A stretch of DNA of 64,000 bases from Limimaricola variabilis (GTDB lineage Bacteria; Pseudomonadota; Alphaproteobacteria; Rhodobacterales; Rhodobacteraceae): assembly GCF_014195545.1 (NCBI RefSeq), contig NZ_JACIBX010000015.1:1-64000 (forward strand). Reading direction: 5' to 3'. Both the position numbers and the translations under genes were made by a program. Positions within the stretch are counted from its first letter, which is position 1. Each line of letters starts with the position of its first letter. Positions 7,608-15,647 of the stretch are shown one piece after another. The notes beneath the pieces were generated by a model that made no database searches, had not been told where the DNA came from, and was given only the letters and a program-made list of their open reading frames with translations.

Positions 7608-8843
7608 TCAGTAGAGCTTCGCGTCTGTGCCGTCCTTGCGCACCCAAGTGCCGAGGCCGATCTCGCCCAGCACCTTGAGGAACGGCTTGGGGTCCATCTC
7701 CTCGACGTTGCGCATCTCGCGCGCGTCCCATTCGCCGGTGGCGATCAGCATCGCCGCGGCGACGGGCGGCACGCCCGCGGTGTAGGAGATGCCCTGGCTG
7801 CCCACTTCCTCGTAGGCTTCCTTGTGGTCGGCCACGTTGTAGACGAAGACCTCGACCTCCTCGCCGTTCTTGGTGCCTTTCACCAGATCACCGATGCAGG
7901 TCTTGCCGGTGTAGTCGGGCGCCAGGCTCGACGGATCGGGCAGGCAGGCCTTCACCACCTTGAGCGGCACGACTTCCTGTCCCTCGGCCAGCTTCACCGG
8001 CTGCTCGGACAGCAGCCCGATGTTCTTCAGCACGGTGAAGACGTTGATGTAGTGCTCGCCGAAGCCCATCCAGAACCGTACGTCGGCATGCGGATAGTTG
8101 GTCGCCAGCGAGTGCACCTCGTCATGGCCAGACATGTAGGCGCGCTGCGTGCCAACGACGGGCAGATCCCAATCACGGCCGACCTCGAACATCTCGTTCG
8201 ATTTCCATTCGCCTTCCTGCCAGGAATACACCGTGCCGGTGAATTCGCGGAAGTTGATCTCCGGGTCGAAGTTCGTGGCGAAGTACTTGCCGTGGCTGCC
8301 CGCGTTGATGTCGACGATGTCGATGGACTTCACCTCGTCCATGTATTCGTCGATCGCCAGCCGCGCATAGGCGTTGACCACGCCCGGATCGAAGCCAGCG
8401 CCGAGGATCGCGGTCACGCCTTTCTCGGCGCAGCGTTCCTTACGCTTCCACTCGTAGTTGGCGTACCAGGGCGGCGTCTCGCAGATCTTCTCGGGCTCTT
8501 CGTGGATCGCGGTGTCGATATAGGCGACGCCGGTCTCGATGCAGGCCTCGAGCACGTGCATGTTCACGAAGGCCGAGGCGACGTTGATGACGATCTGGGC
8601 GCCGGTTTTCTCGATCAGTGCGGCGACCGCCTTGCTGTCCGTCGCGTCCACGGCATGGGCCGCGAGGGCGCCGTCGGTCTTGTGGCTCCCCTTCTCACGG
8701 ACGCTGGCGAGGATCGCCTCGCATTTCGCCTGCGTGCGCGAGGCGATGTGGATGTCTCCGAGCAGGTCGGCGTTCTGCGCGCATTTATGCGCCACGACCT
8801 GGGCGACGCCACCGGCGCCGATGATGAGGACGTTCTTCTTCAA
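7608..8843 (-). CDS. Carboxynorspermidine/carboxyspermidine dehydrogenase (saccharopine dehydrogenase family)
   Basis: A 411-aa enzyme with an N-terminal Rossmann motif, VLIIGAGGVAQVVAHKCAQN. It condenses L-aspartate semialdehyde with a diamine, reducing the imine with NADPH to carboxy(nor)spermidine. The start is a TTG at 8843: it begins MKKNVLIIGAGG as in the family and has an AGGAGG ribosome site about 10 bases upstream (8854-8859). It lies 32 bases downstream of nspC, which catalyses the next step, so the two genes form a complete alternative spermidine route. Whether the diamine is putrescine (giving spermidine) or diaminopropane (giving norspermidine) is not shown by sequence. Confidence 0.9.
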   Translation of the reverse strand: MKKNVLIIGAGGVAQVVAHKCAQNADLLGDIHIASRTQAKCEAILASVREKGSHKTDGALAAHAVDATDSKAVAALIEKTGAQIVINVASAFVNMHVLEACIETGVAYIDTAIHEEPEKICETPPWYANYEWKRKERCAEKGVTAILGAGFDPGVVNAYARLAIDEYMDEVKSIDIVDINAGSHGKYFATNFDPEINFREFTGTVYSWQEGEWKSNEMFEVGRDWDLPVVGTQRAYMSGHDEVHSLATNYPHADVRFWMGFGEHYINVFTVLKNIGLLSEQPVKLAEGQEVVPLKVVKACLPDPSSLAPDYTGKTCIGDLVKGTKNGEEVEVFVYNVADHKEAYEEVGSQGISYTAGVPPVAAAMLIATGEWDAREMRNVEEMDPKPFLKVLGEIGLGTWVRKDGTDAKLY

Positions 8844-8875
8844 GACCCTCGAGCCTCCTTTCGTGTTGCGCCGCC

Positions 8876-9973
8876 TCAGGACAGGGCGGCTTCGAAGTCA
8901 CCATAGCCGAATTCGCGCACAGTCCTAACCGTGCCGTCGAGTTCGCGCACCGCGATGGCGGGCATGCGCACGCCATTGAACCAGTTCTTCTTGACCATCG
9001 TGTAGCCGGCGGCGTCGCGGATCGACACGCGGTCGCCGGGCTTCAGCGGCTCCTCGAAGCGGAATTCACCGAAGATATCGCCCGCCAGGCAGGAGTTGCC
9101 GCAGACCATCCACTCATGCGCGCCGGTGTTCGGCGCGACCTTCGCGCTCTCGCGATAGATCAGCAGATCGAGCATATGCGCCTCGATCGAGCTGTCGACG
9201 ATGGCGAGGTTCTTGCCGTTGTCGAGCGTGTCGAGCACCGTCAGCTCCAGCGTGGTGGAATTGGTGATCGCCGCCTCGCCGGGCTCCAGATAGACCTGAA
9301 CGCCATGGGTTTCGGAGAAGCGCTTGAGCCGCTCGGCCAGCTTTTCCAGCGGGTAGCCCGCCCCGGTGAAATGAATGCCGCCGCCGAGGCTGATCCACTC
9401 CATGCGGCCGATGAGATGGCCGAAGCGCTCCTCGATATGGCCGAGCATCCCGTCGAAACGGTCGAAATCGGCGTTCTCGCAGTTGTTGTGGAACATGAAG
9501 CCCGAAACCTGGTCGCAGACCGTCTCGATCCGGGCGGGATCGTGCTCGCCCAGCCGTGAGAAGGGGCGGGCAGGATCTGCGATGTCGAAGGAGGACGAGC
9601 TGATGCCGGGGTTCACCCGCAGGCCGCGCACGTGATCGCGGGCCGCCGCGCCGAACCGCTCCAGCTGGCCGATCGTGTTGAAGATGATCTTGTCGGAATT
9701 GGCGAGCACGTCCGGGATATCGGCCTCGTCCCAGGCCACCGAATAGGCATGGGTCTCGCCCGGGAAATGCGTACGTCCGAGCTTCACCTCGAAAGGCGAC
9801 GAAGAGGTGGTGCCGTCCATGTATTCGCTCATCAGGTCGAAGACCGACCACGAGGCGAAACATTTCAGCGCCAGCAGCGACTTGGCCCCCGACAACTCGC
9901 GCAGGCGGGCGATCTTCTCGAGGTTGGGCAGCAGCGCCTGCTTGTCGATCAGGTAGTAGGGGGTACGCAACAT
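8876..9973 (-). CDS. nspC: Carboxynorspermidine decarboxylase
   Basis: This 365-aa PLP-dependent fold-type III decarboxylase converts carboxy(nor)spermidine to (nor)spermidine. The PLP lysine is Lys37 in LALKCFASWSVF, the phosphate-binding glycine loop is SLGGGIHFTG, and the catalytic cysteine lies in MVCGNSCLAGDIFGE. It is the first gene of a two-gene operon with the dehydrogenase. The ATG at 9973 follows a GGGAG site, and a sigma70-type promoter is visible at 10021-10049. Confidence 0.93.
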   Translation of the reverse strand: MLRTPYYLIDKQALLPNLEKIARLRELSGAKSLLALKCFASWSVFDLMSEYMDGTTSSSPFEVKLGRTHFPGETHAYSVAWDEADIPDVLANSDKIIFNTIGQLERFGAAARDHVRGLRVNPGISSSSFDIADPARPFSRLGEHDPARIETVCDQVSGFMFHNNCENADFDRFDGMLGHIEERFGHLIGRMEWISLGGGIHFTGAGYPLEKLAERLKRFSETHGVQVYLEPGEAAITNSTTLELTVLDTLDNGKNLAIVDSSIEAHMLDLLIYRESAKVAPNTGAHEWMVCGNSCLAGDIFGEFRFEEPLKPGDRVSIRDAAGYTMVKKNWFNGVRMPAIAVRELDGTVRTVREFGYGDFEAALS

Positions 9974-10020
9974 CTCGGGGCTCCCTCGCGTGTCGGGCCA
10001 CGTGCGGGTGGCGCGAGGGG

Positions 10021-10049
10021 CATATAGACATGCGCCGCGGCAGGCTCAA
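10021..10049 (-). promoter_or_regulatory. Sigma70-type promoter of nspC
   Basis: On the minus strand TTGAGC (10049-10044), a 17-bp spacer and TATATG (10026-10021). The -10 element ends 47 bases upstream of the nspC start. Spacing and both hexamers are good for a housekeeping promoter. Confidence 0.6.
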
Positions 10050-10064
10050 CAGGAGCCGTAGGGT

Positions 10065-10487
10065 TCAGTCGTCCCGCCCCCAGCGCAGGAGCACCATCTC
10101 GTCGCGCTCTGCGGCTTCGCGCGCGGCCCGGTCCTGCGCGGCGCGCAGCTTGGCGCGGGCCGCCACGGTGGCGACGGTCTTCATCTCGCGGAAACCCTCG
10201 CGCATCGCCTCCTCCAGCGCCTCGGCCTGGGGCCGCAGCGCCTCGGCCGCGCGGTCGAGCGCGCCGATCTGCGCCCGTGCGTCGCGGATATAGGCGCCGA
10301 CATAGGGCGCGGTCTCGATGCTGGTGATGCGGCCGTCGCGCGCAAGTGCGGCTGCGGTCTCTTCGCTCTGGCGACGAAGCTCCTCCATCCGCGCGTTGAT
10401 CCCGGCGAGCTCCACCGCGCGAGCCTCGATCCCGACCCGGTGCAGCCGCTCGATCAACCGGAGGGCCCGGTCGCGCCTAGCCGCCAT
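10065..10487 (-). CDS. Coiled-coil protein, candidate FliJ
   Basis: A 140-aa protein rich in Ala, Glu and Arg, with two long helical coiled-coil segments (about 1-55 and 75-135) separated by ITSIETAPYVGAYI. This length and helix-break-helix layout match FliJ, the export-ATPase stalk protein that links FliI to FlhA. No fliJ follows fliI in this cluster, which makes this the best local candidate, but overall similarity is too low for certainty. It is the last gene of a motA operon and overlaps the 72-aa gene before it by 11 bases. Confidence 0.5.
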   Translation of the reverse strand: MAARRDRALRLIERLHRVGIEARAVELAGINARMEELRRQSEETAAALARDGRITSIETAPYVGAYIRDARAQIGALDRAAEALRPQAEALEEAMREGFREMKTVATVAARAKLRAAQDRAAREAAERDEMVLLRWGRDD

Positions 10488-10695
10488 CGCGTGCCTCTTC
10501 GAGCGCCACCAGCGCCTCGCGCATACGGGTCAGGATCTCCGGGGGAAAGGCGTTGATCTGCTCGGGCGGCAGCAGCTGATAGGGTCCGACGATCTCCGCC
10601 GCCGGCTCGGCCTTTTCTTCCTTCGCGGGCTCTTCCGCCGCGACGGCGATCGCGGGGTGAGCCATCGAGAGCGCGAGCAGGACCAGCCGGATCAT
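10477..10695 (-). CDS. Small secreted protein of unknown function, motA operon
   Basis: 72 residues. The N-terminus MIRLVLLALSMAHPAIAVAA looks like a signal peptide. After it come an acidic/lysine stretch (EEPAKEEKAEPAAE) and a conserved-looking VGPYQLLPPEQINAFPPEIL segment. Its ATG overlaps the motA stop (ATGA), so it is coupled to motA and could be a periplasmic motor or stator accessory. I do not recognise a family. The coupled overlaps on both sides support it as a real gene. Confidence 0.6.
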   Translation of the reverse strand: MIRLVLLALSMAHPAIAVAAEEPAKEEKAEPAAEIVGPYQLLPPEQINAFPPEILTRMREALVALEEARDGG

Positions 10696-11558
10696 GCCGC
10701 CGGAAGCTCCTTCTGCGCGGCCTCGACGCGGTAGAAGTCGGGCTGCTTGGAGGTGGGGATGTTGCCGCGGCCGATCTCGACGCAGATGTTCGGCGGATGG
10801 TTGGCGACCATGGCGACGAAGATATCGCGGATGATCATGTAGAAGGCGCCGTCCTCATCCTCGATCTGCTTGAGACGGCCCGAGATCGGCTGGACCATGC
10901 AATAGGCGAGGAACACGCCGAGGAAGGTCCCGACAAGCGCGCCGCCGATCATCTTGCCAAGCACCTCGGGCGGCTGGTCGATCGAGGACATCGTCTTGAT
11001 CACGCCGAGCACGGCCGCGACGATGCCGATCGCCGGCAAGCCGTCTGCCATGGTCTGGATCGCACCGGCGGCGCCGAGCGCCTCGTGGTGGTGCTTCTTG
11101 ATCTTGCGGTTGATGACGTCCTCGGTCTGGTACTTGTCGTCGAACTGCATCGCCAGCATCCGGAAGCTGTCGGTGATGAGTTCGGTGGCGAAGTGATCCT
11201 TGAGGATCGTCGGGTAGCGCTGGAAGATCGAGCTGTCCTTGGGAGTCTCGATATGCTCGTCGAGCGCGAGGATGCCCTTCTGCTTGTAGAGCCGTGCCAG
11301 CTCATACATCAGGTTCAGCAGCGCCTCGTAGTCGGAGGCCTTCCATTTCGGCCCCTTCATCACCTTGCCGATGCCCTTGAGGGCGCTCTTGGTAACGGTC
11401 ATCGAATTGGCGATCACGAAGGCGCCCAGCGCCGCGCCACCGATCATCATGCCTTCGAAGGGAAGGGCGTGCAGCACGATGTCCATGTTGCCGCCGGAGA
11501 GCATGAATCCCCCGAAGACAAGTCCGAAAACCATGGCAAGTCCGAGGATTAGGGTCAT
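10692..11558 (-). CDS. motA: Flagellar motor stator protein MotA
   Basis: A 288-aa inner-membrane stator subunit with four hydrophobic segments, two near the N-terminus (LILGLAMVFGLVFGGFML) and two after residue 160. The torque-loop segment RLYKQKGILALDEHIETP and the conserved proline of DGLPAIGIVAAVLGVI match MotA. It forms the proton channel with MotB, which here is encoded 2.1 kb away on the other strand. I chose the ATG at 11558, which has GGAG upstream and gives the standard MotA N-terminus; a start at 11591 would add 11 residues. Confidence 0.93.
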   Translation of the reverse strand: MTLILGLAMVFGLVFGGFMLSGGNMDIVLHALPFEGMMIGGAALGAFVIANSMTVTKSALKGIGKVMKGPKWKASDYEALLNLMYELARLYKQKGILALDEHIETPKDSSIFQRYPTILKDHFATELITDSFRMLAMQFDDKYQTEDVINRKIKKHHHEALGAAGAIQTMADGLPAIGIVAAVLGVIKTMSSIDQPPEVLGKMIGGALVGTFLGVFLAYCMVQPISGRLKQIEDEDGAFYMIIRDIFVAMVANHPPNICVEIGRGNIPTSKQPDFYRVEAAQKELPAA

Positions 11559-11628
11559 CGCAGCGCTCCGAAAACCTTGCTTTCGCGACACAGCATCGCG
11601 TGTTTCCGCTTAAACCGGATAAGGATAA

Positions 11629-11660
11629 TTGACACCATTTCAAGCATAAACAAGGATAGT
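11629..11660 (+). promoter_or_regulatory. Candidate promoter between motA and the 351-aa gene
   Basis: TTGACA at 11629-11634, then 20 bases, then GATAGT at 11655-11660 inside CAAGGATAGT (11651-11660). The same CAAGGATAGT occurs at 21588-21597 in another divergent flagellar region. A second GGATAA pair at 11617-11627 sits closer to motA. The spacing is longer than the usual 17, so a dedicated sigma factor or activator is possible. Confidence 0.4.
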
Positions 11661-11688
11661 TCCCAAGATTGCGTCAGTGGTGTTTGAA

Positions 11689-12744
11689 ATGAGCAGCGTC
11701 GAGACACTCGCCTATTTCCTCGAAGAGGACGCCCTACGGGGCGTGATGCGGGATTGGCCGGCCGGCATGCAGCTGATGGTGCGGCTCGACGGGTCGGGGC
11801 GCTGCGAGCTGGTGGTCCATCATCGCGACGAGGCGGCGCGCGTGCTTGAAACGCTGCGCGAAGGCTTGGGCGAGGCGGTGGACACGCTGGCCGTGGTGCC
11901 TGAGGTCGAAGGCTATGCGACGCGGCGCGTGCGCTTCTCCGAGGAGCAGCAGCTGCTGGCGCTGGCCGCTTCGGCCGATGGATTGAGCGAGAGCGCGCAG
12001 GATTACGCGATCAACTACCGCTTTGCGCGCGAGGAAGGGCTCGACCCGGAAACGGTGATCGGCCGCGACGCGCGCCGCTTCGCCGATGAGATCGAAAGCG
12101 ACCTGCCGCAGGTGAGCGAGCGGCGCGTCGCCCGTCGCAACGCCGCCCCGGCCGAGCCGCGGCTTTTTCCGGAAGGCTTCGAGGCTGCCGACGACCCGGC
12201 CCGCCGCGAATGCGCGTTGGTGACAGCGCATCTGCACGGGCAGGGGGCGCGGGTGCGCCTGACGCTGGAGCCCGAGGCGCTCGCACCCGGTGCGGCCGAG
12301 CTGCCGGTCACGGTGGAGAACGTCGGGCATAGCGAGGATTTCGGCTGCTTCGTGCTGCCGCGCGGCGCGCTGGCGGGTTGGGAGCCGGGGCTGCCCCTGG
12401 TGATCGACATGCCGCAGGCCCAGTTTCCCGAGGCCTGGGCGGCGCGGTTCCGGCGCCAGACCCATCACGCGCAGGTTTCGATCACCGCGCGCGGCGTTTT
12501 CGTACGGCCGCAACTGCCGGCGCCCGAGGCCCCGGCTGAGGCACCGATGGTCGAGGTGCAGGAGGGCTGGCGTCTGGGCCGCCCGCTGCGCGCCGCGCTG
12601 CTGGTCGCGGGCATGCTGGCCGTGGGCGGCTCGCTGCTGGTGGGCTGGAACCCGGGCACCACGACCGAGCACAGCGCGGCGCCGCTGCAACCGGCGCGGT
12701 CCGGCCTGGCGGCCCTGACCAATGCCGGGGAGGTGGCCAGATGA
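11689..12744 (+). CDS. Membrane-anchored protein of unknown function in flagellar cluster
   Basis: 351 aa, not recognised. The first ~115 residues are acidic and mixed alpha/beta, then comes a charged linker and a likely beta-rich region (about 170-290) containing VRLTLEPEALAPGAAELPVT. One strong transmembrane segment, ALLVAGMLAVGGSLLVGW, lies near residue 310-328, followed by a tail of about 20 residues. This layout suggests a large cytoplasmic part anchored at its C-terminus. Start options are GTG 11677, GTG 11680 or ATG 11689; none has a clear ribosome site, and the candidate promoter lies only 28 bases upstream of the ATG. It is divergent from motA and its stop overlaps the start of a mini-MucR gene (ATGA), so the two are coupled. 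Confidence 0.6.
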   Translation: MSSVETLAYFLEEDALRGVMRDWPAGMQLMVRLDGSGRCELVVHHRDEAARVLETLREGLGEAVDTLAVVPEVEGYATRRVRFSEEQQLLALAASADGLSESAQDYAINYRFAREEGLDPETVIGRDARRFADEIESDLPQVSERRVARRNAAPAEPRLFPEGFEAADDPARRECALVTAHLHGQGARVRLTLEPEALAPGAAELPVTVENVGHSEDFGCFVLPRGALAGWEPGLPLVIDMPQAQFPEAWAARFRRQTHHAQVSITARGVFVRPQLPAPEAPAEAPMVEVQEGWRLGRPLRAALLVAGMLAVGGSLLVGWNPGTTTEHSAAPLQPARSGLAALTNAGEVAR

Positions 12745-12983
12745 GCCCCGCACCCGGCTCGAAGGGCCCGCCGCGATCGCCGGCCGTGCCGATCGAGACG
12801 AGCGTGACGCCGGATTACATCATCTGCCTCGAAACCGGTCGCAAGCTGGTGCTGCTGCGTCGCCATCTGCGCGAGACGTTGCACCTGACCCCGGAGGAAT
12901 ACAGGGCCCGCTGGGGCTTGCCGCCGGAATACCCGATGGCTGCGCCGAACTATATACGAAAGCGCAGCAGCTATGCACAGTAA
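12741..12983 (+). CDS. Miniature Ros/MucR-family protein with degenerate zinc finger
   Basis: 80 aa. The C-terminal half (DYIICLETGRKLVLLRRHLR, TPEEYRARWGLPPEYPMAAPNYIRKRS) is clearly the Ros/MucR DNA-binding domain, but the long N-terminal oligomerisation region is missing. Of the zinc ligands Cys29 and His42 remain, the second cysteine position is Thr32, and the last histidine is shifted to 48. Some rhizobial Ros homologues are known to bind DNA without zinc, so activity is still possible. It is coupled to the upstream 351-aa gene and followed by a full-length mucR. Confidence 0.8.
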   Translation: MSPAPGSKGPPRSPAVPIETSVTPDYIICLETGRKLVLLRRHLRETLHLTPEEYRARWGLPPEYPMAAPNYIRKRSSYAQ

Positions 12984-12996
12984 CCGCAATCAGTCG

Positions 12997-13028
12997 TTGA
13001 TTATGCATGAAGCTTGTGCAAGGATAAA
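12997..13028 (+). promoter_or_regulatory. Candidate promoter upstream of mucR
   Basis: TTGATT (12997-13002), 20 bases, GATAAA (13023-13028) within CAAGGATAAA. The spacing and the CAAGGATA core are the same as at 11629-11660. It lies about 105 bases upstream of the mucR start and just after the mini-MucR gene. Confidence 0.35.
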
Positions 13029-13132
13029 TCTCGAACGTCGAAGAATTCGACTTGCCGCCAGCCGGCGGCCCGGCCCTTCGGGGACGGCAGGCGACGCCGG
13101 GTGGCGCGCACTCCCTGGATGAGAGGGCAGAC

Positions 13133-13579
13133 ATGACCAAATCGAATTCCAAGACCGAGCTTCTGAGCACGATCGTCGCTTCATACGCATCGCGGCCCGA
13201 CGTCACCTCCGACGACATCGTGGCGCTGGTTGCAAAGCTGAGCCGCGAGCTCGGCATCGCCGTTGAAGGCGATGCGGTAACCGAGGCCCACGCTGCCGTT
13301 CCGGGCGGGCTGACCCCGGCGCTGCCGCTGTCGCGTGCCGTTACACAAGACAAGGTTTTCTGCCTGTGCTGCGGCAAGGGCTTCAAGATGCTCAAGCGGC
13401 ATCTGGGCGCGGAGCATGGCATGACCGAAGCCGAGTACCGCGCAGCCTTCGGCCTGCCCGAAGACATGCCGCTGGTTGCGCCGAGCTATTCCGAGCGCAA
13501 GGCGAATTACGCCCGCAAGGTCGGCTTCGGACGCTACAGCCGCGAGGCCGCGCGGCAAGGCGACGAAACGGTCGACTGA
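13133..13579 (+). CDS. mucR: MucR/Ros-family zinc-finger transcriptional regulator
   Basis: This 148-aa regulator has the usual MucR N-terminal oligomerisation region (SDDIVALVAKLSRELG) and an intact Ros finger: Cys77-x2-Cys80-x9-His90-x4-His95, followed by MTEAEYRAAFGLPEDMPLVAPSYSERK. MucR proteins are nucleoid-type repressors of exopolysaccharide, motility and cell-cycle genes in alphaproteobacteria. I used the ATG at 13133; an in-frame start at 13052 would add an unrelated proline/glycine-rich stretch. Placement between motA and motB suggests it controls this flagellar cluster, which is inference. Confidence 0.88.
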   Translation: MTKSNSKTELLSTIVASYASRPDVTSDDIVALVAKLSRELGIAVEGDAVTEAHAAVPGGLTPALPLSRAVTQDKVFCLCCGKGFKMLKRHLGAEHGMTEAEYRAAFGLPEDMPLVAPSYSERKANYARKVGFGRYSREAARQGDETVD

Positions 13580-13671
13580 TAGACGACCACCCCCGACGCT
13601 GACGCGGCGCCAAACCGGCGCCGCTCGACATGGACCGGCCCAGGCGGGCCGGTGACAGGAGAGACGCGCCT

Positions 13672-14652
13672 ATGCCCGCCGGTCAGACCATCATCATCAA
13701 GAAGATCGAAGACGATGGTCATCACGACCATCACGGCGGCGGCTGGAAGGTGGCCTATGCCGACTTCATGACCGCGATGATGGCGTTCTTCCTGCTGCTG
13801 TGGATCCTCGCCGCGAGCGAGGAGGAGACCCTCGAGGGGCTGGCCGAATATTTCACGCCGACCATGTCGGCGATGCGCGGCGGCGGCGCCGAGGGGATGC
13901 TGAGCGGGCAGGTGGTCGAGCTGGCCGGCGAGCAGATCGCCTCCGATGGTGCGCAGGAGCCCGCACCCGACCTGCCGGATTTCGGCGCGAACAGCCCGCT
14001 CGAGGTGTTCGACAGCCGACTGCGCGATGCCGAGCCCGAGGTGGTGGTCGAGTACCTTCCCGCCGACGCGGCGCCGCCCAGCGCCGAGGAGATCGAGGCC
14101 CGGCGCATGGCCGAAGCCGCGGCGCGGCTGCAGGAACGCGCCGATGCGCGCGCCGCACAGCTCGACGCCATCGAAGAAGAGATCGCGGCCCGGATCGCGG
14201 CGAATCCCAACCTGGCCGATCTCGGCGACAACTTGCGGCTCGACCGCACGCCCGAAGGCCTGCTGATGCAGATCCTCGACGAGGAGGAGCGTCCGATGTT
14301 CGCGACCGGCTCTGCCCGGATCGTGCCGCAGACCCAGGCGCTGATCGAGATCGTCGGCGAGACGATCCGAGACATGCCCCAGGTTGTGGCGATCTCCGGG
14401 CACACGGATTCGCTGCCCTTTGCGCAACAGGCCGGCTATGGCAACTGGGAGCTGTCCTCGGACCGCGCGAATGCGACGCGCCGGGCGCTGATCGACGCCG
14501 GTCTTCCCGCCGAGCGGATCAGCCGTGTCAGCGGCATGGCCGACACCATGCCGCTCTATCCCGAACGCCCCGAAGCGCCGCAAAACAGGCGGATCGGGCT
14601 GCTGCTCGAATATCCCGAGCCCGCATTGGAGGCCGGTCAGGCGCCCCGCTGA
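13672..14652 (+). CDS. motB: Flagellar motor stator protein MotB
   Basis: 326 aa. The single N-terminal transmembrane helix YADFMTAMMAFFLLLWIL contains the proton-carrying Asp31. It is preceded by a histidine-rich cytoplasmic stretch (DDGHHDHHGGG). The C-terminal OmpA-like domain (about 215-325, AISGHTDSLPF ... NRRIGLLLEY) anchors it to peptidoglycan. A coiled-coil linker with many Ala/Arg/Glu lies near 140-185. The ATG at 13672 has an AGGAGA ribosome site. The partner MotA is divergent, 2.1 kb upstream. Confidence 0.95.
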   Translation: MPAGQTIIIKKIEDDGHHDHHGGGWKVAYADFMTAMMAFFLLLWILAASEEETLEGLAEYFTPTMSAMRGGGAEGMLSGQVVELAGEQIASDGAQEPAPDLPDFGANSPLEVFDSRLRDAEPEVVVEYLPADAAPPSAEEIEARRMAEAAARLQERADARAAQLDAIEEEIAARIAANPNLADLGDNLRLDRTPEGLLMQILDEEERPMFATGSARIVPQTQALIEIVGETIRDMPQVVAISGHTDSLPFAQQAGYGNWELSSDRANATRRALIDAGLPAERISRVSGMADTMPLYPERPEAPQNRRIGLLLEYPEPALEAGQAPR

Positions 14653-14878
14653 ATGCTGCCGTCGCCGCATAGCGGCGTGATGCAATCCGGCCACGGCTGC
14701 GCCAAGCTTGCCGCAATCGGGCCGAGGCTGCCCCATTTCGGCCCCAATTCGTGCATAGCCTGAACCTGCCCCGAACTGATGCCGCGGACAGGCCCGCGGC
14801 GGGGCGGACAGGGCAGGATGAACCGCAAAGCGGCGTCCGGCACTAAGACGAACAGACCCGGTAAAACAGGGCGGATCG

Positions 14879-15637
14879 ATGCAGAGCAGTGACCTTCTCG
14901 AAGCCATCTGGCGCGGCGATGTCGCCTGCGCGGGCGACACCGACGCGGCGACCGGCTTCGGCCGTATTCTCGACCGGATCATGCCGATGCGGCGCGTCGA
15001 ACTTCAGCGCGGTGACCGGACGGGCGGGCAGGTCCTGCCCGAACAGACCGAGCTGATGCCCGCGCTGGCGTTGGGGGACGTGATCGAGGAAGAGCTCGAG
15101 CACGTGGCACCCTATGGCGCGCTGGTGGTGATCCTCGATCGCGCCGCACTGCGCCCCGGCGCGGGCGAAGCGGCGCGGTCGCGACTCGCAGGCCGCCTGG
15201 CGGGTGAGTTGCTGATCGATGCCGTGCAGCGCGGCGCCTTTCCGGTCGAGCACGAAACCGATGCGCTCTACCTTCTGGCGCTGAGCTACGATGCGCTCGC
15301 ACATAGCGAGACGATGCACCGCGTGGGTCTGATCGCGGCGCCCTTCCGGGCCGGACTGGCCGAGGTTCTGGCGGATTACTGGATCGGGGCCTCGGTACCC
15401 GGCTCCGACGCCGCACGGCTGCTGGGCGGCTCGATCTTCCTCGGCAACCCCAGGCTGCGCGACTACCTTGCCGCCATGGATGCGAGCTTCACCGCACCTT
15501 CGGTCACGCTGGCGGACGCGGCGCTGATCGACTTCGAGGGCCGGGTGCGGGGACATGACGACTGGCTGCGCGCGATCGGCGCGCGGGTGGCGCAACGGTT
15601 GCGGCCGGAATCGGTCGACGCGGCGGCCCGACACTGA
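14879..15637 (+). CDS. Unknown 252-aa protein between motB and fliK
   Basis: Not recognised. No signal peptide or transmembrane segment is seen, so it is probably cytoplasmic. It is mainly helical, with alternating hydrophobic/charged segments (for example LGDVIEEELEHVAPYGALVVILDRAAL and LYLLALSYDALAHSETMHRVGLI). fliK starts 10 bases after its stop, so it is co-transcribed with fliK and flgD. The order motB-X-fliK recalls the rhizobial order motB-motC-motD, but MotC is periplasmic, so this is not a simple equivalent. It might be a chaperone or regulator of hook export; that is a guess. Confidence 0.65.
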   Translation: MQSSDLLEAIWRGDVACAGDTDAATGFGRILDRIMPMRRVELQRGDRTGGQVLPEQTELMPALALGDVIEEELEHVAPYGALVVILDRAALRPGAGEAARSRLAGRLAGELLIDAVQRGAFPVEHETDALYLLALSYDALAHSETMHRVGLIAAPFRAGLAEVLADYWIGASVPGSDAARLLGGSIFLGNPRLRDYLAAMDASFTAPSVTLADAALIDFEGRVRGHDDWLRAIGARVAQRLRPESVDAAARH

Positions 15638-15647
15638 GGCTTCGAGC

